Part shown: positions 18,016 through 26,530 of the stretch, in pieces | How positions within the stretch are numbered: position 1 is the stretch's first letter | Layout of the letters: every line of letters starts with the position of its first letter | Source of the DNA: Planctomycetota bacterium | Lineage (GTDB): Bacteria > Planctomycetota > UBA1135 > UBA2386 | Reading direction: 5' to 3' | Assembly (NCBI GenBank): GCA_016794035.1 | Contig: JAEUHS010000009.1 | Span: 1 to 45,511, forward strand | Length of the DNA stretch: 45,511 nt | Notes under the pieces: generated by a model | Databases searched by the model: none | What the model was told of the DNA's origin: nothing | What the model saw: only the letters and a program-made list of their open reading frames with translations | Translations under genes and position numbers: made by a program

Positions 18016-19641
18016 ATGAGAACCATCGCCGTCCTGCTGTTCGCCACCTCCCTGTCGGCCCAGGGCCTGCCGCCCCAGCCGGTGCCGCCGGAGAACCCGA
18101 TCACGCCCGCGAAGGCGACGCTCGGCAAGCTGCTGTTCTGGGAGGAGCAGATGTCCAGCAACAACCGCGTCGCCTGTGGCACCTGCCACACCTTCGCCGC
18201 CGGCGGCGGTGACCTGCGCCGCGCCGTGCACCCGGGCAACGACGGCATCACGCCCTCGCCCGACGACATCTTCGGCTCGCCCGGCATCGTGCGCAGCGAC
18301 GCCAACAACGACTACCTGCCCGACGTCCGTTTCGGCCTGCAGGCACAGGTCACGCGCCGGGCGTCGCCGAGCATCTTCAGCGCGGCCTGGTTCCCCGAGT
18401 TGTTCTGGGACGGCCGCGCGCGGTCGCAGTTCCTCGACCCCGACACCGGTGCCGTGGCGATCGTCCAGAGTGGTGCGCTCGAGAACCAGGCGCTGGCGCC
18501 GATCCTCGCCGGCGACGAGATGGCGCACGACGCGCGCACCTTCGCGCAGGCGACACAGAAGCTGGCGACGTCGGTTCCCATGGCGCTCGCGACCAACCTG
18601 CCGACCGACATGGCCGCCGCCATCGCCGGTGGCGTCACCTACCCGGACCTGTTCGCGGCCGCGTTCGGCACGCCGGACATCACCGTCAGACGCATCGCGT
18701 TCGCACTCGCGACCTACCAGCGCACCCTGGTGCCGAACCAGACGCCGTACGACCTGTTCCTGGCCGGCAACCCGCAGGCGATGACGCCGCAGCAGATCAA
18801 CGGCATGAACGTGTTCAACGGGCCGGGCCGCTGCCACCTGTGCCACACGCCGGGTCTGTTCAGCGATGGCCAGTTCCGCAACCTCGGGCTGCGGCCGATC
18901 GCCGACGACAACGGCCGTCAGGCGATCACCGGCAACTTCGCCGACCGCGGCAAGTTCAAGGTGCCGAGCCTGCGCAACGTCGGCCTGCGCCGCAGCTTCA
19001 TGCACAACGGCGTGTTCACCTCGGTCGGGCAGGTGGTCGGCTTCTACATCGGCGGCGGCGGCCCGAACACCGACAACAAGGACCCGCTGCTGCTGCCGTT
19101 GAACGGTCCGCCGCCGAACGGCGTGCCGCCGCCCGCCGCCAACGACCTGATCACCTTCGTCAGCACCGCGCTGACCGATCCGCGCGTCGCCAGTGGCCAG
19201 TTTCCGTTCAACCGGCCGACGCTGGCCGGTGATCGCATCCCGCCGATCGGCTTCCAGTACGGGCTGAGCTCGGCTGGCAGTGGCGGGCTGGTGCCGCAGA
19301 TCCTGGCCGGCGTGCCGGCCAACATCGGCAACCCGGACTTCAAGGTGGGTCTGGCGAACGCGCGTGGCGGGGCCTCGGTGTTCTTCCTGTTCGGGCCGCA
19401 GGCCGCGGCCACGCAGATCCTCGGCGTCAACATCGACGTCGGCTCCGGCGGCGAGTTGGTGCCCGGGGTCCTCGGTGGCACGCCGGGTGCCGCGGGCCAA
19501 GGTTACGGCACCCTGCGGGTGCCGCTCCCGTACGAGCCGGCGCTGACGGGCATCACGCTGTTCAGCCAGTGGTTCGTCTGGGACGCCGGCGTGCCGGCCG
19601 GGGCCGCGACCAGCCGCGGCGCCGAGATCCGGTTCTTCTAG
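18016..19641 (+). CDS. Di-heme cytochrome c peroxidase/MauG-family protein with extra C-terminal domain
   Basis: 541 residues with a signal peptide (about 1-16). Two CxxCH haem sites: CGTCH at C54-H58 and CHLCH at C273-H277, as in bacterial cytochrome c peroxidases. Family blocks include LGKLLFWEEQMSSNNRVACGTCH, SIFSAAWFPELFWDGRA, FALATYQRTLVP, FNGPGRCHLCHTPGLF and FKVPSLRNVGLRRSFMHNG. Periplasmic members reduce H2O2 or oxidise a protein or small substrate. Residues about 400-541 are an extension beyond the usual peroxidase; its end (TLRVPLPYEPALTGITLFSQWFVWDAG) resembles a C-terminal module of secreted proteins in this kind of genome. Divergent from the large regulatory-domain protein (105-base gap). 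Confidence 0.88.
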   Translation: MRTIAVLLFATSLSAQGLPPQPVPPENPITPAKATLGKLLFWEEQMSSNNRVACGTCHTFAAGGGDLRRAVHPGNDGITPSPDDIFGSPGIVRSDANNDYLPDVRFGLQAQVTRRASPSIFSAAWFPELFWDGRARSQFLDPDTGAVAIVQSGALENQALAPILAGDEMAHDARTFAQATQKLATSVPMALATNLPTDMAAAIAGGVTYPDLFAAAFGTPDITVRRIAFALATYQRTLVPNQTPYDLFLAGNPQAMTPQQINGMNVFNGPGRCHLCHTPGLFSDGQFRNLGLRPIADDNGRQAITGNFADRGKFKVPSLRNVGLRRSFMHNGVFTSVGQVVGFYIGGGGPNTDNKDPLLLPLNGPPPNGVPPPAANDLITFVSTALTDPRVASGQFPFNRPTLAGDRIPPIGFQYGLSSAGSGGLVPQILAGVPANIGNPDFKVGLANARGGASVFFLFGPQAAATQILGVNIDVGSGGELVPGVLGGTPGAAGQGYGTLRVPLPYEPALTGITLFSQWFVWDAGVPAGAATSRGAEIRFF

Positions 19642-19671
19642 GCACGCTGCTCTCGTGCCGCGGCCGTGGGG

Positions 19672-19687
19672 CGCGCCATGTGGCGCG
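19672..19687. terminator. Possible hairpin between convergent genes
   Basis: CGCGCCATGTGGCGCG is a near-perfect palindrome (six paired bases around ATGT) in the 87-base gap between the peroxidase and helicase stops. No T-run follows on either strand, so the terminator role is only suggested by position. Confidence 0.25.
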
Positions 19688-19728
19688 GCATCGCGGCGGC
19701 CGTCGTCGCTGCGTCCTGGTCGCCGCCG

Positions 19729-21618
19729 TCAGCCCAGCTCGAACGCGCTGCGGTAGCAGGCGTGCTGCTGCAGGTGGTCGACCAGTTGGCGGAGATCGGG
19801 GTGGTGCGCGAGGGTCGCGCTGTCACCGACGATGGTGAGGTGGCGGCGCGCGCGCGTCAGGGCCACGTTGAGGCGCCGCAGTTCGGCGAGGAAGCCGACC
19901 TCCCCGGCCTCGTTGCTTCGCACCAGCGACACGACGACGGCCTCCTTCTCCCGGCCCTGCAGGCCGTCGACGGTGCCGATCTCGAGCCCGTCGACGCCGC
20001 CGAGCCGCTCGCGCAGCAGTTGCACCTGGGCGTTGTACGGGGTGACGACCGCGATCGTGGCCGCCGGCACGCCGGCGTCGAGCAGCGCGGTGACGATCTG
20101 CACGACGAGGCCTGCCTCGCCGACGTTGCTCTTCGAGCCCTCGTCGTCACCGATGGTCTCGTCGTGCCCGCAGCCCGCCGTGTCGACGAAGCACAGTGCC
20201 TCGCTGGTCCACTCCGTGGTCGCGACATCGGGCAGATCGGTCAGCAGGTGGTGCGCGACCGCGGCGGCGGCGGTCAGCCTGCCGTCGTAGAAGCGCGCCG
20301 CCGACCAGGCCATGATGCGTTCGTGCATGCGGTACTGCGTGGTCAGCATGCAGGTGAACGCCGCCGCCGAGGGCATCGCGGCCAGGCGCTCGAACAACGT
20401 CGTCGCGAGGCCGGCGCTGGCGGCCTCCGCGGACTGGATGGTGGGGGGCAGCTGGCGGTGGTCGCCGATCAGCACGACCCGGCGCGCCCGTTGCAGCGGA
20501 ATCCAGCAGGCGGCCTCCAGCGCCTGGGCCGCTTCGTCGACGACGACCAGGCCGAACGCCGTGTCGACCAACAGCGGGTCGGCTGCGCCGCTCGTCGTCG
20601 CCAGCACCACGTCTGCGGCGTCGATCAGGCCCCGCGTGATCGCACCTTCGAGCTGGCGCAGCTCGCGCCGCAGGCCGCGCACCTGTTCCCGCGCAGCGGC
20701 GCGGTCGGCGCGGTTCTTGGCCCGCTGCACCAGTCGCAGGCCCTGGTCGATCTCGCGGCGTACGTCGCGCAACAGCTTTTTCTCCGGCGCCTGTGCGACC
20801 AACTCGGCGAGCGACACGTCGCGTACCCGGGCCTGCACGCGGGCGGGATGGCCGAGGCGCACCACGCGCAGTCCGGCGCGCACCAGGCGCTCGGCGAGGT
20901 TGTCGACGGCGACATTCGACGGCGCACAGGCCAGCACCCGTTCGCCGTTGGCGACCACGTGGCGGATCAACTCGACGGTGGCGGTGGTCTTGCCCGTTCC
21001 CGGTGGGCCGTGGATCAGCGCCACGTGCTCGGCGCGCAGGGCCAGCGCGATCGCCTCACGCTGCGAAGCATCGAGCGTGGTGTCGAGCCAGGTGACGCCG
21101 TCGGCGGTCGGTCGAGCCGTGAAGCCCGGCTCGCGCTCGCCGAACAGCACGTCGAGGTAGCGGTTGTCCTCGCCCTTGCGATCGCGCAACAGGTCGCGCA
21201 GCGCGGCGCCCAGCCGGCGGAACGTCACGTCGGTGGCGATCTGGTCGATGCGCACCAGACCCGGCAGGTCGACGTCTTCGTCGTCGAGCGCGACCGTGAC
21301 CTGATCGCCGCGCGCGCGTACGAACACGCCGGTGCACAGCGGCGCATCGTCGCGATTGGCCCGCACCGCGACGACGTCGCCGGGGCCGAAGCGATGCGAT
21401 GGCAGGCCGAGACCGCGGCTCGGCCGCAGGATCGCGTGCAAGCGGCCGCCGAAGCCGGGCTCCAGGTCGGCGACCTCGAGCCGCAGCAGGGTCACGCCGC
21501 GCGCGACCAGTTCGGCGTCGCTGCGCAGACGCAGCAGCCGTTCGGCGGCCTCGATCTCGGCGTCGCGCTCGAGATCGAGCAGACGCACCTGTTCGTGCAC
21601 GAAGGCGCGGCGATCCAA
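19729..21618 (-). CDS. SF1 DNA/RNA helicase, UPF1/IGHMBP2 type
   Basis: 629 residues from a TTG at 21618. The open frame runs back into pruA, so a start after the pruA stop (21647) is needed; TTG 21618 or GTG 21600 are the choices, and neither has a convincing ribosome site. Walker A is GPPGTGKTT (about 204-212), Walker B is VVVDEAAQ (about 357-364), motif III is LIGDHRQLPPT, motif IV region TTQYRMHERIMAWS, motif V IGTVDGLQGREKEAVVVSLVRSN and motif VI RRLNVALTRARRHLTIVGD. This is the AAA_11/AAA_12 arrangement of UPF1-like helicases, with an N-terminal beta-barrel-like region. Bacterial relatives are of unknown role. Confidence 0.87.
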   Translation of the reverse strand: MDRRAFVHEQVRLLDLERDAEIEAAERLLRLRSDAELVARGVTLLRLEVADLEPGFGGRLHAILRPSRGLGLPSHRFGPGDVVAVRANRDDAPLCTGVFVRARGDQVTVALDDEDVDLPGLVRIDQIATDVTFRRLGAALRDLLRDRKGEDNRYLDVLFGEREPGFTARPTADGVTWLDTTLDASQREAIALALRAEHVALIHGPPGTGKTTATVELIRHVVANGERVLACAPSNVAVDNLAERLVRAGLRVVRLGHPARVQARVRDVSLAELVAQAPEKKLLRDVRREIDQGLRLVQRAKNRADRAAAREQVRGLRRELRQLEGAITRGLIDAADVVLATTSGAADPLLVDTAFGLVVVDEAAQALEAACWIPLQRARRVVLIGDHRQLPPTIQSAEAASAGLATTLFERLAAMPSAAAFTCMLTTQYRMHERIMAWSAARFYDGRLTAAAAVAHHLLTDLPDVATTEWTSEALCFVDTAGCGHDETIGDDEGSKSNVGEAGLVVQIVTALLDAGVPAATIAVVTPYNAQVQLLRERLGGVDGLEIGTVDGLQGREKEAVVVSLVRSNEAGEVGFLAELRRLNVALTRARRHLTIVGDSATLAHHPDLRQLVDHLQQHACYRSAFELG

Positions 21619-21646
21619 GTGCGTCTCGGTGTTCGGCGTCCCGGTG

Positions 21647-23203
21647 TCAGCCGAGCTTCTCGCTGATCGACTTCGCCTGCAGGAACTGCAGCAGGTAGTC
21701 CGGGCCGCCGGCCTTGCTGTCGGTGCCCGACATGTTGAAGCCACCGAACGGATGCGCGCCGACCATGGCGCCGGTGCACTTGCGGTTGATGTAGAAGTTG
21801 CCGACGTGGAAGCGGCGGCGGGCCTCCTGCTTGTGGTTCTCGTCGTTGGTGAACAAGGAACCGGTCAGGCCGTACTCGGTGTTGTTGACGACGGCGAGGC
21901 CCTCCTCGAAGTCGGCCACCTTCACGATCGCGAGCACCGGGCCGAAGATCTCCTCGAGCGAGATCTTCGCGGTCGGCTTGACGTCGGCGAACACCGTCGG
22001 CTGCACGTAGCAGCCGGACGAGGGTCCCGCCTCGCCGCCGGTCAGGAGCTTGCCCTCCTTCTTGCCGGCCTCGATGTACTCGAGCGTCTTGCGTTTGGCG
22101 GCGCCGTCGACCATCGGGCCGAACACGTTGGTGCGTTCCGAGGGGTGACCCATGCGCAGCGCCTCGACCTTGGGCACCAGGAGGCGGCAGAACTCGTCGT
22201 AGACGGCCTGGTGCACGATCGCCCGGCTGCATGCCGAGCACTTCTGGCCCTGGTAGCCGAACGCCGAGCCGACGACCGCATCGACGGCCTTGTCGAGGTC
22301 GCAGTCCTTGTCGACCAGGATGCTGTCCTTGCCGCCCATCTCGGCGACCAGGCGCTTCATCCAGATCTGACCCTTCTGCGTCTTCGATGCCTGCTCGAAG
22401 ATCCACAGGCCGACGTCGCGGCTGCCGGTGAACGAGATCAGGCGGGTCAGCTTGTGCTGCACCAGCGCGCCGCCGACCGTCGAGCCGGGGCCGGTGACGA
22501 AGTTGAGCACCTGCTTCGGCAGACCGGCCTCGTGCATCAGGTCGACCCACATCGCCGCGATGGCCGGCGACTGGCTCGCCGGCTTCAGCACCACGGTGTT
22601 GCCCGCCAGCAGGGCGGCGGACGTCATGCCCGCCATGATCGCCAGCGGGAAGTTCCATGGCGGGATCACCACGGCCACGCCGAGCGGGATGTAGATCATC
22701 TGGTTGCGTTCGCCGGCGATCGGCGTCACCGGCTGCGGCTCCGCCATGCGCAGCATCTGGCCGGCGTAGTAGTCGAGGAAGTCGATGGCCTCGGCGGTGT
22801 CGCCGTCGGCTTCCGCCCACGACTTGCCGACCTCGTAGCACAGCAGCGCCGAGAACAGGTGCTTGCGCTCGCGCAGCAGCTGCGCCGCCCGCAGGAAGAT
22901 CCGCACGCGGTACTCGGCATCGGTCGCCGCCCAGCCGGGGAACACAGCGTGCGCCTTCTCGACCGCGGTCTCGGCGTCGGCGGGCGTGAGCTTCGGATAC
23001 TTGCCGATCAGGCGCGTCAGTTCACCCGGGTCGTAGTTCTCGAAGGTCGTCTTGGCGGTCACCGCTTCGCCGCCGATCCAGCACTTCCACGTGCGGCCGA
23101 GGACCTCGGTCTCGATGGTCTGCAACGCGGCCTTGAAGGCCTGCTGCTCCCTGGGGTCGGAGAAGTCGGTGAATGGCTCGTTGTGGAAGTCTGGCAGCTG
23201 CAC
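21647..23203 (-). CDS. pruA: L-glutamate gamma-semialdehyde (1-pyrroline-5-carboxylate) dehydrogenase
   Basis: 518 residues, the length of the RocA/PruA group of aldehyde dehydrogenases, which oxidise glutamate semialdehyde to glutamate with NAD+, the second step of proline degradation. The substrate-type signatures are present: PPWNFPLAIMAGMTSAALLAGNTVVLKPA, SFTGSRDVGLWI, EMGGKDSILV (general base Glu) and the catalytic GQKCSACSRA with C322, then EEIFGPVLAIVK and GNFYINRKCTGAMVGAHPFGGFNMSGTDSKAGG. No proline dehydrogenase gene or domain is attached, so PutA-type fusion is excluded. The helicase gene follows 28 bases after the stop on the same strand. Confidence 0.93.
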   Translation of the reverse strand: MQLPDFHNEPFTDFSDPREQQAFKAALQTIETEVLGRTWKCWIGGEAVTAKTTFENYDPGELTRLIGKYPKLTPADAETAVEKAHAVFPGWAATDAEYRVRIFLRAAQLLRERKHLFSALLCYEVGKSWAEADGDTAEAIDFLDYYAGQMLRMAEPQPVTPIAGERNQMIYIPLGVAVVIPPWNFPLAIMAGMTSAALLAGNTVVLKPASQSPAIAAMWVDLMHEAGLPKQVLNFVTGPGSTVGGALVQHKLTRLISFTGSRDVGLWIFEQASKTQKGQIWMKRLVAEMGGKDSILVDKDCDLDKAVDAVVGSAFGYQGQKCSACSRAIVHQAVYDEFCRLLVPKVEALRMGHPSERTNVFGPMVDGAAKRKTLEYIEAGKKEGKLLTGGEAGPSSGCYVQPTVFADVKPTAKISLEEIFGPVLAIVKVADFEEGLAVVNNTEYGLTGSLFTNDENHKQEARRRFHVGNFYINRKCTGAMVGAHPFGGFNMSGTDSKAGGPDYLLQFLQAKSISEKLG

Positions 23204-23347
23204 GGCTCGTCCTCGCGTTCAGAAGGGCGATTCAGGATGCAGAACCAGGGGCTACAACGCAAGCGACCTGCCGGGAGGTGGCCGGCAGGTCGTTCGCGGG
23301 GATCAGGGTGGGTCGGGCGCGGTCAGGTTGTCGGCTGGGCTTCGCTC

Positions 23348-23401
23348 GGGGTCGGGTGGGTCGCGGGGCGGGGCGGGGTGGGGCGAGCGGGGGTCAGGGG
23401 G
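23348..23401 (+). other. Run of nine G-tracts, potential G-quadruplex
   Basis: Within 54 bases there are nine separate runs of three to five G (23348, 23354, 23358, 23365, 23370, 23375, 23380, 23389, 23397), with loops of 1-5 bases. Such spacing is compatible with several overlapping G-quadruplexes on the plus strand. It lies in the 202-base gap between the pruA start and the end of the zinc-ribbon gene. Confidence 0.6.
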
Positions 23402-23405
23402 CGGC

Positions 23406-23660
23406 TCAGGAGGCTTGCCACTTGTGACGCTGCACGTGGTCCTGGAACTGCGCGGAGTCGTTGCGGCTGAACAGGCGGACGCGATTGCCACAGTGCACGC
23501 AGTAGGAGTGGTTCACGCTCATCAGGAACTTCACGTACTGCTGGCACTGCTCGCACCACTTCTGCTCGTCGTAGAACTCGCTGCGGGTCTTGGTGACGTC
23601 GATCGGCTGGGCGGTGGGCTTCTTCACGACCGGACAGGAGCAACCCGCTTGCCAAGTCAC
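23406..23660 (-). CDS. Small zinc-ribbon protein
   Basis: 84 residues from a GTG at 23660; the frame has further open sequence upstream but it is arginine/proline-rich and looks non-coding. Two CxxC knuckles, CEQCQQYVKFLMSVNHSYCVHCGNRV, form a classic zinc ribbon, followed by RLFSRNDSAQFQDHV. A CSC near the N-terminus is not part of the ribbon. The ribbon is flanked by a charged N-terminal arm (VTKTRSEFYDEQKW). Proteins like this appear in planctomycete-type genomes, but I do not know a function; nucleic-acid or protein binding is the likely role for the fold. Same strand as pruA, 202 bases upstream of it. Confidence 0.65.
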   Translation of the reverse strand: MTWQAGCSCPVVKKPTAQPIDVTKTRSEFYDEQKWCEQCQQYVKFLMSVNHSYCVHCGNRVRLFSRNDSAQFQDHVQRHKWQAS

Positions 23661-23962
23661 CGCGTCACGCCGAAGTCGGCACGATCGCGGCGATGGCATC
23701 GGGGCCAGAGCGCTCCCGGCGCGGGGGCGTGCGCCCGGTTCGCGAGCGGGCCCGGGTCGCACCGCCGCGACGCCGCGCCGAAACGCCGGAGCGCGCGGTG
23801 GCGAAGGCTCGTTGGCACGGGCCCGCGGCGGACCGTCTGCCCACGGCGACGGTCGACGCAGCGCGACGCCGCCCGCGGGACACGGTGCTGGGGATTCTGC
23901 CCAGCCGGGATCCGTGGCACTGCGGATTCGAAACGCCGAGCCCCTGGCTATGCTGCTCGCCC
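23661..23962. other. 302-base intergenic region without a supported gene
   Basis: The space between the divergent zinc-ribbon gene and the small lipoprotein gene. Open frames exist on both strands but they are arginine/proline/alanine-rich, match no family and lack ribosome sites. It should hold both promoters; I see no convincing -35/-10 pair. Confidence 0.5.
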
Positions 23963-24382
23963 ATGAGAATCCTCCTTTCCCTCGTGTTGCCCGTCTGTTT
24001 CCTCCTGCCCGCCTGCGGTGACAAGGCCGCCAACGCCGGCACCAATGTCCTGAACTCGGTCGGTGACGCCACCAAGCAGGTGGCCAGCCTGGACAAGCTG
24101 AAGTCGACGGTCTCTGAACTGACCACGACCCTCGGCAGCATCACCGATGGCGCCACCGCCGAGAAGGCCAAGGGCGCGCTGGAGAACCTCGTTGGCGGGC
24201 TCAAGGGTCAGCTCGGCGAACTCGGCAACCTCGGCAAGCTGACGGACAACGTCGCCAGCATGAAGGACAGCCTGCTGAAGCCGGTCCTGGAGAAGGTCAC
24301 GAGTCTGCTCGGCAACGCCGACATCGCCAAGTCGATCGGGCCGGTGCTCAACCAGCTCAAGGGCCTGGTCAGCGGTTCCTGA
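23963..24382 (+). CDS. Small helical lipoprotein
   Basis: 139 residues; signal with lipobox LPAC (C18). The mature chain is a repetitive amphipathic helical protein with heptad-like leucine/valine spacing (SLDKLKSTVSELTTTLGSI, ENLVGGLKGQLGELGNLGKL, SLLKPVLEKVTSLLGNADI). It resembles generic coiled-coil lipoproteins of the envelope; no named family. The frame is open upstream of 23963 but without a signal-like N-terminus, so the start is set by the signal peptide. Convergent with queG; a 13-base-arm hairpin lies between the two. Confidence 0.7.
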   Translation: MRILLSLVLPVCFLLPACGDKAANAGTNVLNSVGDATKQVASLDKLKSTVSELTTTLGSITDGATAEKAKGALENLVGGLKGQLGELGNLGKLTDNVASMKDSLLKPVLEKVTSLLGNADIAKSIGPVLNQLKGLVSGS

Positions 24383-24397
24383 GCCCGTCGCCGGCTC

Positions 24398-24431
24398 GGC
24401 GATGGCGCCGGCTCAGCGCGGCGCCATCGCC
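24398..24431. terminator. Perfect 13-bp inverted repeat, likely two-way terminator
   Basis: GGCGATGGCGCCG (24398-24410) and CGGCGCCATCGCC (24419-24431) are exact reverse complements around an 8-base loop. It starts 15 bases after the lipoprotein stop and covers the stop and last codons of the convergent queG. There is no T-run, but a stem this GC-rich at a tail-to-tail junction suggests transcription end in both directions. Confidence 0.5.
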
Positions 24432-25576
24432 TGCTCGATCTCGGCGCGCACGCCGGCGTCCGGCTCGGCGGCGAGCGCGCTCGCCAGGGCCGGATGCCGC
24501 GCGTCGATGCAGCCGATCGCCCAGGCAGCGTGGCTCCTTACCACGGCGTCCTCGTCGCCGAGCGCCGCGGCCAGGGCGGGCAGCGCCGCGTCATCGCCGC
24601 GGTTGCCGAGCACCACCGCCGCGTTGCGACGCAGGCCGCTGCGGGTCGCCCGCCGCATCGCGGTGCCGGTGAACTCCGCCTCGTAGCGTGCGGCCGGCAG
24701 CGCCAGGATGTCGACCAGCGTCCAGGTCTCGACGATGCGATGCGGGCGCAGTTCGGCGGGTCGAGCGGCGCCGACGCGTTCGCGCAGGCCGCTGCGGCGC
24801 GTGAACGGACACACTTCCAGGCACACGTCGCAGCCGAACAGCCACTCGCCCTGGGCGCGGCGCAGTTCGACGGGCACGCTGCCCCGCAATTCGATCGTCG
24901 TGTAGCTGAGGCAGCGCCGCGCGTCGACCTCGAACGGAGCGGTGATGGCCGCCGTCGGGCACGCATCGAGGCATGCCGTGCAGGTGCCGCAGCTGCCGGC
25001 CGCGGGCGGATCGGGCGGCAGGTCCATGCCGGTCAGCAGTTCGGCGAGCTGCAGGTAGGGACCGTGGGTCGGCGAGATCACCATTGCACTCTTCGCCAGG
25101 AAGCCGATGCCGGCGCGCACGGCCAGGGCCCGTTCCAGCACCGGCACGGCATCGGTGCCACCGTTCATGGAACCGTACGGTACGCCGGCGGCCTCCAGCC
25201 GTTCGCGCAGCGAGAACACCCGTTCGCGCAGCCAGCGGTGGTAGTCGCGGCCGCCCGCGTAGCGCGCGACCCGGCCGCCGCCGGGCAGTTCCACCGGGGG
25301 GCCGCCGTAGTCGACGGCGAGCGCGATCGCCGAGCGCACGCCGGGCCGCCAGGCGGTCGGATCGATCGTGCGCTCCCGGTTCGCCGCGAGGTAGTTCATC
25401 TCGCCATGGCGTCCGGCCTCGAGCCACCGCAGGAAGTGCGCGGCGTGTTCGCCGGGATCGGCCGGGCCGAACGCCACCAGGTCGAAGCCGCTCTCCTGGG
25501 CGATGGAGCGCACGGTCTCGGGCCCAACCGGGGCGGTGCGGCGCGGGGGCGTGGGGCGCTTCGACACAGGCCCCAT
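24413..25576 (-). CDS. queG: Epoxyqueuosine reductase QueG with C-terminal HEAT repeats
   Basis: 387 residues. Cobalamin-dependent [4Fe-4S] enzyme that reduces epoxyqueuosine in tRNA to queuosine. The N-terminal domain has the FLRWLEAGRHGEMNYLA segment and the region GGTDAVPVLERALAVRAGIGFLAKSAMVISP, whose Asp is at the usual place for the proton donor. Two ferredoxin-type clusters follow: CGTCTACLDACPTAAI and CDVCLEVCPF. The C-terminus carries HEAT-like repeats (AVVLGNRGDDAALPALAAALGDEDAVVRSHAAWAIG), normal for the longer QueG form that grips tRNA. The 3' end lies inside the terminator-like hairpin. queA is 10.5 kb away, so the pathway genes are scattered. Confidence 0.93.
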   Translation of the reverse strand: MGPVSKRPTPPRRTAPVGPETVRSIAQESGFDLVAFGPADPGEHAAHFLRWLEAGRHGEMNYLAANRERTIDPTAWRPGVRSAIALAVDYGGPPVELPGGGRVARYAGGRDYHRWLRERVFSLRERLEAAGVPYGSMNGGTDAVPVLERALAVRAGIGFLAKSAMVISPTHGPYLQLAELLTGMDLPPDPPAAGSCGTCTACLDACPTAAITAPFEVDARRCLSYTTIELRGSVPVELRRAQGEWLFGCDVCLEVCPFTRRSGLRERVGAARPAELRPHRIVETWTLVDILALPAARYEAEFTGTAMRRATRSGLRRNAAVVLGNRGDDAALPALAAALGDEDAVVRSHAAWAIGCIDARHPALASALAAEPDAGVRAEIEQAMAPR

Positions 25577-25686
25577 GCTACCCCCTGCGTGACCCTGGCC
25601 GTCGCCTCAAGCCGCGTCGCCGCAGCAGCCGATGGCATCGTCGGTACGCGCGGCTGCCGCGCGGCCAACCAGTCACGGAGAGTCCC

Positions 25687-26421
25687 ATGTCCACCCGGTC
25701 CGCCGACGTCACCGCCCAGTCCTCGAGCCCCTATGTGCTGCCCGGCAGGCAGCGGGCCGGTGCCGACGTCATCGTCGTGCCCGCCGCGGCTGGCGAAGGG
25801 TTCGCGCGCGGTGGCCGCGTCGCCCACCATCTGGGCGAGCGATTCCTGGCGCTGGCCGAGTGCCAGCAGCAGTTCCTCGGCGAACTGCGGTCGCGGCTCG
25901 AGGCACTGGATGCCGCGATCGCCGAAGATGCCCGGGCTCGACTGAAGGGTGCCCTGCGCGGAGCGCTCGACGTGCTCGACTGGTGTGATGCGGTGCAGGT
26001 GGATCTCGCGGCCGAGAGCGGCTGGGCGGCAGCGGGGCTCGAGCCGCTCGACCTCGGTGAGATCTGCCGGGCGGTGGCGTCGGAGCCGGGTCCCCATGTC
26101 GGCGACCTGCAGGTGACGGGCCACGCGGGCCGGCCGTGGTGGGGTCAGGCGGCAGTGCTCGCCACGGCCCTGCGCGAGGGCCTGCACCTGATCTCGGAAC
26201 GCATCGGCGGCAGCGGGCTGCGGCAGGTGGAGATCGGCGAAGACGAGTCCGGGCAATGGATCCGTGTCGCCGGCTACGGTGAGCCGGGCGACGGCGTCGA
26301 GCCGGCGACGGTGCAGTCGTTCCGTCGCGCGGTGGCGAGCCTCCAGGGTCGGGTCGTTCCCGATGTGCTGGGGCCGGGCGCCGCCGCCTTCGTGTTGCAC
26401 CTGCCCGCGCGCCAGGCCTGA
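25687..26421 (+). CDS. Uncharacterised protein, degenerate histidine-kinase-like
   Basis: 244 residues from the ATG at 25687 (an ACGGAGAG ribosome site precedes it). Residues about 45-115 are a long helical pair (HHLGERFLALAECQQQFLGELRSRLEALDAAI...) like a dimerisation domain, and residues about 130-240 have alternating strands and a helix (AAVLATALREGLHLISERIGG, VEIGEDESGQWIRVAGYG) like a HATPase fold. The N, G1 and G2 boxes of an active kinase are not recognisable, and the candidate His in VAHHLGE lacks the usual context. I infer a dead or distant kinase-like scaffold; this is weak. It precedes the ECF sigma gene by 181 bases. Confidence 0.5.
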   Translation: MSTRSADVTAQSSSPYVLPGRQRAGADVIVVPAAAGEGFARGGRVAHHLGERFLALAECQQQFLGELRSRLEALDAAIAEDARARLKGALRGALDVLDWCDAVQVDLAAESGWAAAGLEPLDLGEICRAVASEPGPHVGDLQVTGHAGRPWWGQAAVLATALREGLHLISERIGGSGLRQVEIGEDESGQWIRVAGYGEPGDGVEPATVQSFRRAVASLQGRVVPDVLGPGAAAFVLHLPARQA

Positions 26422-26530
26422 CCGGCTGCGCGCGGCCGGGCGGCGCGGTTCGGACCGTGCGAAGGCGGGAAGATGCGCCGAGGGGCTGGGTCGCGCCGCG
26501 GCATGTCCTACCCGTCGTTACTTCCCAAGG

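Noticed and set aside
17911..19500. Long minus-strand open frame continuing upstream of the carboxypeptidase-regulatory-domain gene, up to 1,420 codons in total
   Set aside because: It is antisense to the cytochrome c peroxidase gene and composed of low-complexity residues; the real gene has a clean signal segment at 17910.
23657..23920. Minus-strand 87-codon open frame between the zinc-ribbon and lipoprotein genes
   Set aside because: Arginine/proline-rich composition, no domain or ribosome site.
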